Notes under the pieces: model-generated
Seen by the model: the letters and a program-made list of their open reading frames with translations, nothing else
The model's database searches: none
What the model was told of the DNA's origin: nothing
Made by a program: the position numbers and the translations under genes
In this document: positions 6,263 to 12,788 of the stretch, piece after piece
Position numbering within the stretch: the stretch's first letter is position 1
Layout: each line of letters begins with the position of its first letter
Source of the DNA: an uncultured Oscillospiraceae bacterium
GTDB taxonomy: Bacteria > Bacillota > Clostridia > Oscillospirales > Ruminococcaceae
DNA length: 12,788 bases
Assembly (NCBI GenBank): GCA_958403605.1
Contig: CATXYA010000011.1
Location: 1 to 12,788 of the forward strand
Reading direction: 5' to 3'

Positions 6263-8056
6263 TCACTTCCTTTCCGGCTGCTCCGCCATCGAAGCGGCGG
6301 TCTGCTGCGCGAGCAGGTCCGCGCAGGCGCGGTCCAGCTCTGCATTGTAGGTCTTAAACATTTCGGGCTTGTCGTTGGGGATCTCGTACTTCACCTTTAC
6401 CAGCTTGTCGAACAGGCCCGCCTCTTTCATGGCGGAAACGGGCACGCCCGCCTCGGCCAGCTCTTTGGTGCGGTCATACAGGTGCATGATGGCTTCCATC
6501 ATCCACAGCTGCTTTTCCAGCGGCACATAGGTGTCGTCCTTGTGGAAGGCGTTCTGCTGCAAAAAGCCCACGCGGATGACGCGGGAGATCTCCAGCGTCA
6601 GGCGCTGGCTGTCGGGCAGCACGTCCGTGCCGATGAGCTTGACGATCTCCATCAGCTTGTTTTCCTCGCTGAGGGTGCTCAGCATGCGCCCGCGCAGGTC
6701 GCAGAAAACGCGGCCCAGGTGCTCGATGTAGTAGGGGTCCAGGTCCTCGTAATACTCGGAATAGCTGATGGTCCAGTTGATGGCGGGGTAGTGCCGGGCA
6801 TAGGCCAGGCTTTTGTCCAGCGCCAAAAAGCAGCGCACGAAGCGCTTGGTGTTCTGGGTGACGGGCTCGGAGAAGTCGGAGCCCTGGGGCGACACAGCGC
6901 CGATGATGGACACGCTGCCCTTGGCGCCGCACAGCGCCTCCACGCAGCCCGCGCGCTCGTAAAACGCGGCCAGGCGGCTGGGCAGGTAGGCGGGGAAGCC
7001 CTCCTCGGCGGGCATCTCCTCCAAGCGGCCCGAGATCTCGCGCAGGGCCTCGGCCCAGCGCGAGGTGGAATCGGCCATCATGGCCACATCGTAGCCCATG
7101 TCGCGGTAGTATTCCGCCAGGGTGATGCCGGTGTAGATGGACGCCTCGCGGGCGGCCACAGGCATGTTGGACGTGTTGGCGATCAGCACGGTGCGCTCGG
7201 TCATGGGCTTGCCGCTCTTGGGGTCCTCCAGCTCGCTGAACTCCTGCAGCACCTGGGTCATCTCGTTGCCGCGTTCGCCGCAGCCCACGTAGATGATGAT
7301 GTCGGCGTCGCACCATTTGGCCAGCTGGTGCTGGGTCATGGTCTTGCCGGTGCCGAAGCCGCCGGGCACGGCGGCGGCGCCGCCCTTGGCGATGGGGAAC
7401 AGCGTGTCGATGACGCGCTGGCCCGTGATCAACGGACGGCTGATGGGCTCGCGCCGGCGCACGGGGCGGGAGACGCGGATGGGCCATTTCTGGGCCAGGC
7501 ACACGTCCTTGACCTCGCCGGTGTCGGTCTCGATCTTGCAGATGGGCTCGGTGACGGTGTAGGCGCCGTCGGGCGCGGCCCATTTCACCACGCCGGAAAT
7601 GTCCGGCGGCACCATGCTTTTGTGGGTGATGATGGACGTCTCGGGGCAGGTGGCGATGACATCGCCGCCGGACACCTGCTGGCCGGGCTTCACGCACACG
7701 GTGACGTCCCACTTTTTCGCCTCATCCAGGCTGTCGGCGTGCACGCCCGTGGCGATGAAGGCGCCGTTTTGCTGGGCGATGACGCCCAAGGGGCGCTCGA
7801 TGCCGTCGAAAATATTCTGCATGATGCCGGGGCCCAGGGTGGCGGAAAGGGGCGAGCCCGTCCCGCGCACCGGTTCGCCCACGCGCAGGCCGGTGGTGTT
7901 CTCGTACACCTGGATGGTGGTCTTTTCGCGGCTGACGCTGATGACCTCACCGATGAGGCCCGCCTCGCCCACGTAGACCATCTCCATCATGCCGAAGGTG
8001 TCGGTATGGCGCACGGTGACCACGGGGCCGTTGATGGAATAGATCGTATCTTTCAT
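6263..8056 (-). CDS. ntpA: V-type ATPase subunit A (catalytic subunit)
   Basis: A 597-residue catalytic subunit hydrolysing or synthesising ATP at the A/B interfaces. The P-loop PGGFGTGKT (231-239) is intact, GERGNE (260-265) contains the catalytic Glu261, and MADSTSRWAEALREISGRL (327-345) is the usual nucleotide-site loop. The V-specific non-homologous insert lies at about 115-190 (from VCVKPGQQVSGGDVIATCPE onward), which separates it from F-type beta. Length is normal. The ATG at 8056 overlaps the stop of subunit E as ATGA, so translation is coupled. Nothing unusual is seen in active-site residues; the direction of the reaction in the cell cannot be read from the sequence. Confidence 0.98.
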   Translation of the reverse strand: MKDTIYSINGPVVTVRHTDTFGMMEMVYVGEAGLIGEVISVSREKTTIQVYENTTGLRVGEPVRGTGSPLSATLGPGIMQNIFDGIERPLGVIAQQNGAFIATGVHADSLDEAKKWDVTVCVKPGQQVSGGDVIATCPETSIITHKSMVPPDISGVVKWAAPDGAYTVTEPICKIETDTGEVKDVCLAQKWPIRVSRPVRRREPISRPLITGQRVIDTLFPIAKGGAAAVPGGFGTGKTMTQHQLAKWCDADIIIYVGCGERGNEMTQVLQEFSELEDPKSGKPMTERTVLIANTSNMPVAAREASIYTGITLAEYYRDMGYDVAMMADSTSRWAEALREISGRLEEMPAEEGFPAYLPSRLAAFYERAGCVEALCGAKGSVSIIGAVSPQGSDFSEPVTQNTKRFVRCFLALDKSLAYARHYPAINWTISYSEYYEDLDPYYIEHLGRVFCDLRGRMLSTLSEENKLMEIVKLIGTDVLPDSQRLTLEISRVIRVGFLQQNAFHKDDTYVPLEKQLWMMEAIMHLYDRTKELAEAGVPVSAMKEAGLFDKLVKVKYEIPNDKPEMFKTYNAELDRACADLLAQQTAASMAEQPERK

Positions 8057-8694
8057 ACTGTTTTCGTCTCTCCTTGGTCCACACGCAGGCCGCAGCGCGA
8101 CAAAAAGCGCTCGCGTTCCGCGTCGGCGGCAAAGTCCAGCGTCTCGTCAAACAACACGCCGTCGGCAGCCAGCTTGAAGCCGCCCAGCCGGATGCGGCCG
8201 TCGGCCTTCACCGGGCAGCCGGGGAACACCTTGGCCGCCGGGGCGGCCAGACGCGTCTCGTCGCCCCGGCGCACGTACAGCGCGGCGGGGGTATGGCCCT
8301 GGGCGCGCCGGGCGCAGGCGGCCAGACGCCGCTCCATATCGGCCACATAGGCGGGCGTCTCGGCGTAGGCCTCCAAATTTTCCTCGGCCTCGGCAAACAG
8401 GGCGTTCACCAGCTGCTGGCGGTACACCAGCAGCTTCTTGCGGTTCTCCTGCTGCGCAAAGGCCACCTTGCGGGCCAGCGCGGCCTCGGCCTCGGCACGG
8501 TACAGCTCCACGGGGTCCGTGCGCTGCGGGGCCGTCAGCTTCTGGTACATCTGCTCGGCCTCGGCGCGGGCGGCCTTGATGATATTGTCGGCCTGCCGCT
8601 GGGCGGCGTCCATGACGGAATCATCGAACGCGGCGTATTTTTCCTCGCTGCCCACCCGTTTGGCGGTGCGCTGCAATTCCTCTTTATTCTTCAA
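8053..8694 (-). CDS. ntpE: V-type ATPase subunit E (peripheral stalk)
   Basis: A 213-residue stalk protein pairing with the G/H-type subunit to hold the head against the membrane. Residues 1-115 are a highly charged, Ala-rich helix (for example AAQRQADNIIKAARAEAEQM, 30-49), followed by a small globular C-terminal domain with KADGRIRLGGFKL and the family-like DGVLFDETLDF. Identification rests on this architecture, size and operon place more than on sharp motifs. The start is TTG at 8694: an in-frame TGA lies 6 bases further upstream, no ATG exists in the first 25 codons, and GAGGTGA (8701-8707) is well spaced. It follows subunit F after 11 bases and overlaps subunit A by four. Its place between F and A is less common than the K-E-C order of Enterococcus. 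Confidence 0.92.
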   Translation of the reverse strand: MKNKEELQRTAKRVGSEEKYAAFDDSVMDAAQRQADNIIKAARAEAEQMYQKLTAPQRTDPVELYRAEAEAALARKVAFAQQENRKKLLVYRQQLVNALFAEAEENLEAYAETPAYVADMERRLAACARRAQGHTPAALYVRRGDETRLAAPAAKVFPGCPVKADGRIRLGGFKLAADGVLFDETLDFAADAERERFLSRCGLRVDQGETKTV

Positions 8695-8700
8695 AGCGGT

Positions 8701-8707
8701 TCACCTC
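8701..8707 (-). promoter_or_regulatory. Ribosome binding site deciding the TTG start of subunit E
   Basis: GAGGTGA on the minus strand, 6 bases before the TTG at 8694 and overlapping the stop of subunit F. It supports TTG as the real start rather than an internal codon. Confidence 0.7.
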
Positions 8708-9014
8708 AAATCTTTACGCCCACGACTTCCGAGATATAGCGTTTGATGCTGTCCCCGGGATTGGAGTCGCTGTGGCGGTCGGGCATTTCCACGATCAGCG
8801 GCCGGCGGCGCGTCAGCTTGTAGCTGAACACCAGCTCCGAGCATTTCGCCACCAGCTTGTCGGTGATGAGCACCAGGCCCACCTCGTCGTCCGCGCACGC
8901 CTTCTCCAGCGCCTCGCGCACCTCGGCTTCCTCGTGCACCACAACGCCCCGCACCCCCACGAGCCGCATGCCCGCAAGCGTATCCACGTTGTCGCTGATC
9001 AAAAAGTACTTCAT
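8706..9014 (-). CDS. ntpF: V-type ATPase subunit F (rotor)
   Basis: A 102-residue soluble subunit that binds subunit D in the rotor (called NtpG in Enterococcus hirae). The fold signature is plain: MKYFLISDNVDTLAGMRLVG at the N-terminus, then the central strand and helix VGLVLITDKLVAKCSELV (45-62), RRPLIVEMPD (70-79) and the final helix SIKRYISEVVGVKI. Size is normal. The ATG lies 4 bases after the stop of K. The gene symbol follows the general V/A-type nomenclature, so take care when comparing with the E. hirae names, where ntpF is a different stalk gene. Confidence 0.96.
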   Translation of the reverse strand: MKYFLISDNVDTLAGMRLVGVRGVVVHEEAEVREALEKACADDEVGLVLITDKLVAKCSELVFSYKLTRRRPLIVEMPDRHSDSNPGDSIKRYISEVVGVKI

Positions 9015-9018
9015 GGGA

Positions 9019-9351
9019 TCACACTTTGTTGAGGATCAGGATGGAGATCAGCATGCCGTACAGGGCGATGCCTTCGCCCAGCACCACGAAGATCAGGGCT
9101 TTACCAAAGCTCTTGGGGTCCTCGGTCAAAGCGCCGATGGCGGCGGGGGCGCCCGCGCCCACGGCGATGCCGGCGCCGATGCCCGCAATGCCCGTGGAGA
9201 GGGCGGCGGCAATGAGGCCCAGCCCGTTGGAGCCGGCGGTGACGGCGGAAGCGTCGCCCTCAGCAAAGGCGATGCTGGACAGCGCGCAGGCCAGCGCGGC
9301 GGTCAGGGTGAGAAGAAACAGGGTGCGAAGCATTTTTTTCTTGTTGTTCAT
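9019..9351 (-). CDS. ntpK: V-type ATPase subunit K (membrane rotor ring proteolipid)
   Basis: A 110-residue proteolipid forming the rotating ring that carries ions. Residues 1-30 look like a signal sequence (Lys-rich start, hydrophobic core, AFA before EGD), as in the Thermus ring subunit. Two membrane helices follow: 43-70 with the Gly-rich packing motif GIAGIGAGIAVGAGAPA, and 84-107 with VVLGEGIALYGMLISIL, where Glu93 is the ion-binding carboxylate. This is a single hairpin, half the 156-residue, four-helix NtpK of Enterococcus hirae, so each hairpin carries its own Glu. The helix-1 position where sodium-binding rings have Gln is Ala60, hinting at protons; this is inference. The gap to subunit I is 81 bases and the ribosome sequence GGAG is 11 bases from the ATG. 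Confidence 0.96.
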   Translation of the reverse strand: MNNKKKMLRTLFLLTLTAALACALSSIAFAEGDASAVTAGSNGLGLIAAALSTGIAGIGAGIAVGAGAPAAIGALTEDPKSFGKALIFVVLGEGIALYGMLISILILNKV

Positions 9352-9407
9352 AAGGATTCATACTCCATTCTGCCGGTTCGCGGCGAAGATTTTAGGTTTA
9401 TGTTCAT
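9348..9407 (-). other. 19-codon ORF ending on the subunit K start codon (possible coupling ORF)
   Basis: Within the 81-base gap between I and K, an ATG at 9407 opens 19 codons (MNINLKSSPRTGRMEYESL) whose TGA overlaps the ATG of K as ATGA. No proper ribosome site precedes it (GGGG abuts the ATG). It could deliver ribosomes to the abundant ring subunit, or be chance; a second in-frame ATG gives only six codons. Confidence 0.25.
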
Positions 9408-9432
9408 CCCCACAGGGAGGGAAGGCGGGATT

Positions 9433-11373
9433 TTAAGCGGCGCGCTCGATGCCCTCGGTCACGCGCAGCGGCGTGAAGGGGGTGCCGGCGGCCTCGAAGA
9501 AGCGGCTGAAGATCTCGTAGAATTCCAGGCGCAGCACCTGGATGCCCACAAACAGGGCCTCCAGCGCCATGACGAACAGGTTGCCCACAATGACGATGAG
9601 CACGTAGGGCACACCGCTGGTCATATTGGCCAGCGTGAACACCACGGTCATCATGCCCGCGTGGGCCAGCACGAAGCCGCCCACACGCAAAAAGCTCATG
9701 GTGTTGGAGGCGAAGCTCAGCACCGCGTCGAACATCTCAAAGAAGCCGTTGATGAGGATCTCGCCCACCTTGCCGGGCTTATGGCCCTCCAGCATCTCGC
9801 AGATAGGCTCGGAGAAATACATGCAAAGGAAGGGGATCCCCAGGAACAAGATGCAGTAGGGCACCGAGCCCACAAAGGGCAACTGCACGCCCAGCATGGG
9901 CAGCAGCAGCAAGATCAGCGCCAGGTAGAACACCAAGCCCGACACGCCGTTGACCGAAAGCAGCGTCTTGGCGATGATGCCGCGCCGCAGGTTGGAAATG
10001 ATGCCCGTGACGATGGCCGCCGCGATGATGAACACGCCTGCGGCGATGCTGGAAATGAGGATGGCGTTGATGCTGTTGGGCTCCATGACCTCCAACGGCT
10101 TTTCTGCAAAGCCAAGAGCATGGTACATGGGGTCCAGCGCGTGCTCAAAGCCGAACACGCTGCCGTACACAAAGCCGAACAGCACGCTGAAAATGCTGCA
10201 CCGGGCCACCACCTGGCCCAGCTGCATGTGCATCTTTTTATACATGATGAAGTAGGCGATCAGCCCCAGCAGCACGCCCTGGCCCACGTCGCCGAACATG
10301 ACGCCGAACAGGATGGCATAGGTGACGGCCACGAAACTGGTGGGGTCGATGTCGCCGTAGCCCGGCAGGCCGTACATGTCGATGAACATCTCGAAGGGCT
10401 TGGCGAACCAGTTGTTTTTCAGCTTGGTGGGGGGCTTGAGCAGGTCGGTGCCCTTGGCGCCCACCTCCTCGTCGGTGTTGGCGCGCACGTCGGGCAGCTC
10501 TTTGCCCACGGCGTCCTTCAGCCGGGCCACCTGGTCCTGCGGCACGAAGCCGCTGATGTAATAGCTGTTTTCCAGCAGAATGACATAGCGGTGCATCTGG
10601 GCCAGCTGCGATTCATAGTTGAGCCACGCCGCCGCCGCCTTCAAAAAGGCGATGTCCTCGGGCGAGGCCACGGCCGCCAGATCGTCCAGCTCTTTTTGCT
10701 GGGCCTGCAGGTCGTTTTCATCGGCCATGATCTGCGCCAGCGCGTCCTGCGGGGTGCCGTGCACGAAATCAGGCACCCACATGCGCTCAAAGTACAAACT
10801 GGCGAAGATGTTGTCCACCTCTTCGGAATTGGCCTGGGGCACAAAGTACATGCCCCAGTAATATTCGCCGTCGAAATCGTATTCGCGGAAGGTGAACGGC
10901 AGGTTTTCATAGTAGGGCAGCTTGACGTAGCTGTCCTTGGGCAGGCGGCCGAAGCGCACCTTCAGGTATTTGCAGCCGAAGATCTCGTCCATGCTCGTCT
11001 GCAGGCCCGTCAGGTGGTACAGCTGGGCCTTCGCCTGTTCGTAAGTATTCAGCTTGGCCGCAATCTCGGCCTTTTCCTTGCCGCGCTGGGCGACCTCCGC
11101 CGCAAAGCCCTCCACCTTCTGCTGGACTTCCTCCAGCTCATACCGCTGGCCGTCCCAAACGGGCAGCGTCTCGTTTTCCCCCAGATCCTTGAGCAGACCG
11201 GCTGCCTGCTGCAGCAGCGGCCCGTAAGCATCTTCACATTGGGTGGTGCCGGGCCGCAAGGTGCCCGGTTCATCGGGCTGGAAGCATTCCAGCTTCGCCA
11301 GCAGCTCCAGCGTGGGCTGCGGATCGCGCCCGGGCCCATACAGGTTCATATGGACCATTTTTACCATACCCAT
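9433..11373 (-). CDS. ntpI: V-type ATPase subunit I (membrane stator, ion channel half)
   Basis: The membrane stator subunit, the V-type counterpart of F-type a. Counted from ATG 11373 it has 646 residues: a soluble N-terminal half (1-325) with long coiled-coil stretches (about 80-120 and 220-260) that anchors the peripheral stalks, then about eight membrane helices. Family motifs are MFGDVGQG (359-366), SFLRVGGFVLAHAGM (560-574, R563) and GIQVLRLEFYEIFSRFFEA (610-628, R615), two arginines expected to face the ring carboxylates. An open frame begins 9 bases earlier with GTG (11382), but that GTG is part of GAGGTG (11380-11385), the natural ribosome site for the ATG 6 bases on, so I prefer 11373. 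The C gene ends 25 bases upstream. Confidence 0.96.
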   Translation of the reverse strand: MGMVKMVHMNLYGPGRDPQPTLELLAKLECFQPDEPGTLRPGTTQCEDAYGPLLQQAAGLLKDLGENETLPVWDGQRYELEEVQQKVEGFAAEVAQRGKEKAEIAAKLNTYEQAKAQLYHLTGLQTSMDEIFGCKYLKVRFGRLPKDSYVKLPYYENLPFTFREYDFDGEYYWGMYFVPQANSEEVDNIFASLYFERMWVPDFVHGTPQDALAQIMADENDLQAQQKELDDLAAVASPEDIAFLKAAAAWLNYESQLAQMHRYVILLENSYYISGFVPQDQVARLKDAVGKELPDVRANTDEEVGAKGTDLLKPPTKLKNNWFAKPFEMFIDMYGLPGYGDIDPTSFVAVTYAILFGVMFGDVGQGVLLGLIAYFIMYKKMHMQLGQVVARCSIFSVLFGFVYGSVFGFEHALDPMYHALGFAEKPLEVMEPNSINAILISSIAAGVFIIAAAIVTGIISNLRRGIIAKTLLSVNGVSGLVFYLALILLLLPMLGVQLPFVGSVPYCILFLGIPFLCMYFSEPICEMLEGHKPGKVGEILINGFFEMFDAVLSFASNTMSFLRVGGFVLAHAGMMTVVFTLANMTSGVPYVLIVIVGNLFVMALEALFVGIQVLRLEFYEIFSRFFEAAGTPFTPLRVTEGIERAA

Positions 11374-11379
11374 GGATAA

Positions 11380-11385
11380 CACCTC
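11380..11385 (-). promoter_or_regulatory. Ribosome binding site of subunit I
   Basis: GAGGTG on the minus strand, 6 bases before ATG 11373. Gene finders choosing the longest frame would take its GTG as the start codon. Confidence 0.75.
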
Positions 11386-11398
11386 GTTTCTTTTTCCC

Positions 11399-12442
11399 TT
11401 AATATTTCAAAAACGCGTCGATCTGTTCCACAGGCAGGCCGTACCGCACGCCCTCGATCACGTTTACCACATTGCTGCGCTCCATGTTTGCCAGGCACAG
11501 GAACGCCGTCAGCACCGTCTCCGGGTTGCTGGAAAAGTGCAGCAGCCGCTGGGCCGACCGGTACAGCGCCCGCTGAGCGGGCACCTCGGTGGCTTTGCCC
11601 AGATCGGCGCTGCGCTCACCATACACGTCCTTGGCGCGGCAGGTGCCGTAAACGCGCAAAAACGCCTCCAGGTCCGGCGCCTGGGCCAGCTCCCGCAGCT
11701 TTTTGTCGGAGATCACACACGTCACCGGCACCAACAGCTGCGTCAGGCGCGCGGGCGGCAGCTGGCCCGCGTAAAACGCCTTGGCCCGGTACAGCAGGTC
11801 CAGGTTGTGGGCCTCGGCTTCCATCTGGAACAGACGCCGCGTCGCGGCGGCGTCGCGCCCGTGGCCGATGCGCGCCAGAGACGTCTGATAGTAATACGAC
11901 CAGAACGTGTGCTCACAGGCCAGATAATCGGGCGCGCTGCCGTCCTTGGGCAGCAGCCCCGCCAGCAGCTTGGCATAGGGGGTGCCCGCCAGCACGGGCA
12001 GGCAGTCCGCCGGGGCCTCGGCCTTGGCCAGGCCCATCAGGCTGAAGCTGGTCTTGTCGGCCAAAAAGCCGGGCAGGTTGACGATATAGTGGTGCTTGAA
12101 GCCCATGGCCAGCAGCCGCAGCTTCGTCAAAAGCTCTTCGATCTCACAGCGCATCACGAAAAACGAGAGGAACCCGCTTTTTTTGAATGAGTAGTGGATC
12201 AGCCCTTCGTACTTGTAAAAAACGTCCTTGCTCAGCGCCTGCTCCAGCTGCTCGCGGTGCAGGTTGGTCTGGGAAATGCCCTTCAGGCTGTGGACGAAAT
12301 AGGGATGCGCCTGCAGCGCGGCCATCACTTCCAGCACGCTGCGCTTGCGCGCAAATTCCAGATATTCCGCCCGCGTCGGCCGGCGCGCGGCCATGGCCTT
12401 GGCTTTAGGCACGATGGCAAGGGCGGATAAGTTATCCAGCAT
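11399..12442 (-). CDS. ntpC: V-type ATPase subunit C (socket between rotor shaft and ring)
   Basis: A 347-residue helical subunit (the equivalent of eukaryotic V-ATPase subunit d) that seats the D/F shaft on the K ring. The N-terminus ALAIVPKAKAMAARRPTRAEYLEFARKRS (7-35) carries the family's K-A-K-A-M start and the following acidic/aromatic helix; later parts are typical of the family, with helical repeats such as LLTKLRLLAMGFKH and the C-terminal NVIEGVRYGLPVEQIDAFLKY. Length matches the family (about 320-350). The ATG at 12442 has GGAG immediately upstream and AGGAAG further up (12451-12456). It precedes I here, whereas in Enterococcus and Thermus C lies after K and E; the rearranged order does not affect function. 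Confidence 0.93.
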   Translation of the reverse strand: MLDNLSALAIVPKAKAMAARRPTRAEYLEFARKRSVLEVMAALQAHPYFVHSLKGISQTNLHREQLEQALSKDVFYKYEGLIHYSFKKSGFLSFFVMRCEIEELLTKLRLLAMGFKHHYIVNLPGFLADKTSFSLMGLAKAEAPADCLPVLAGTPYAKLLAGLLPKDGSAPDYLACEHTFWSYYYQTSLARIGHGRDAAATRRLFQMEAEAHNLDLLYRAKAFYAGQLPPARLTQLLVPVTCVISDKKLRELAQAPDLEAFLRVYGTCRAKDVYGERSADLGKATEVPAQRALYRSAQRLLHFSSNPETVLTAFLCLANMERSNVVNVIEGVRYGLPVEQIDAFLKY

Positions 12443-12475
12443 CTCCGTCGCTTCCTTTCGCGCTGTCCACGGATC

Positions 12476-12787
12476 TTACCCCTCGGCCAGCATGTTTTTC
12501 GTCACCTCGTCCAGCCAGGCCTCCCGGTGCGTTTCAAACGCATCGTCCAGGCCGCGCTTGGCGGCGAGGTAAGCCTCGTCAGCCTTCTGGTTTTCCGCCT
12601 GCTCCCGCAGGGCAAGCTCTGTGTCGATGGCCTGCTTGCCCTGTTGGGTGGCGGCGCTCTGTTTTTTCAATTCCTCCGCCGCGCGCTGTTTGGCCTCTTC
12701 CAGCAGGCGTTTTTTCTCCCGCTGGGCGTTTTCAATGACGCCGCGGGCCTTGCGGTCGGTCTCAATGATGCGGTCTACAAATGCTTC
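12476..12787 (-). CDS. V-type ATPase G/H-like peripheral stalk subunit (5' end outside window)
   Basis: At least 103 residues of almost pure charged helix, open to the window edge. It begins in-window with EAFVDRIIETDRKARGVIE and continues through NAQREKKRLLEEAKQRAAEE; the composition (Glu, Lys, Ala, Gln, Arg) and the DRKAR / NAQREKK pattern resemble the short coiled-coil subunits (G, H or NtpF) that pair with E in the peripheral stalk. These are usually 100-120 residues, so only a few codons are probably missing. A TTG within the frame at 12670 is not the start, since the helix runs on upstream. It ends 33 bases before subunit C. Assignment is by architecture and operon place; such coiled coils have little diagnostic sequence. 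Confidence 0.8.
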   Translation of the reverse strand, partial: EAFVDRIIETDRKARGVIENAQREKKRLLEEAKQRAAEELKKQSAATQQGKQAIDTELALREQAENQKADEAYLAAKRGLDDAFETHREAWLDEVTKNMLAEG

Positions 12788-12788
12788 C

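Noticed and set aside
4871..8350. Plus-strand ORF of 1159 codons opposite subunits B, A and E
   Set aside because: It mirrors three conserved genes on the other strand. The translation is dominated by His, Gly, Asp, Gln, Ala and Val, as expected when GC-rich codons are read backwards, and shows no domain.
8857..11379. Plus-strand ORF of 840 codons opposite subunits F, K and I
   Set aside because: Same mirror effect; His/Gln/Gly-rich with no motif, and it crosses several real gene boundaries.

Overview
The window reads as a chromosomal segment of a GC-rich anaerobic Firmicute, most likely a clostridial (Oscillospiraceae/Ruminococcaceae-like) gut bacterium. This rests on a bacterial V-type (V/A-type) ATPase operon, clostridial-style paired ABC exporter halves behind a MarR regulator, strong AGGAGG ribosome sites and consensus sigma-A promoters. 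Genus cannot be fixed from sequence reading alone. Every supported gene is on the minus strand, so transcription runs from high to low coordinates.

Region 1 (12787 down to 4174) is a V-type ATPase operon in the order G/H-like stalk subunit (cut by the window edge), C, I, K, F, E, A, B, D, closed by a rho-independent terminator. A and B form the catalytic head, D and F the central rotor, C the link to the membrane ring, E with G/H the peripheral stalks, and I with K the ion path. Intergenic gaps are short or overlapping except for 81 bases before K, which hold a 19-codon ORF ending on the K start codon.

Region 2 (about 4120 down to 3804) is a compact, self-contained unit: a repeat cluster (TTGTGCAA, three copies), a promoter with a perfect TATAAT, a 9-bp hairpin at the predicted transcript 5' end, a strong AGGAGG site, a 28-codon ORF and a strong terminator 17 bases after its stop. 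I do not recognise the peptide. It is the best candidate for something undescribed here. It could be a free microprotein or a leader peptide controlling the exporter downstream.

Region 3 (3658 down to 1) is a second operon: a near-consensus promoter, a perfect 15-bp palindrome just downstream of the -10 that looks like a MarR operator, a GTG-started MarR-family gene, then two ABC exporter half-transporters. The first has a degenerate catalytic site (Asp for the Walker B Glu, Gln for the H-loop His) and a large extracytoplasmic insert. The second is truncated by the window edge. Together they look like a heterodimeric exporter (TM287/288 or BmrCD type) autoregulated by the MarR protein.

Several very long plus-strand ORFs (up to 1159 codons) lie opposite these genes. 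They are mirror images of GC-rich coding sequence and are not annotated.
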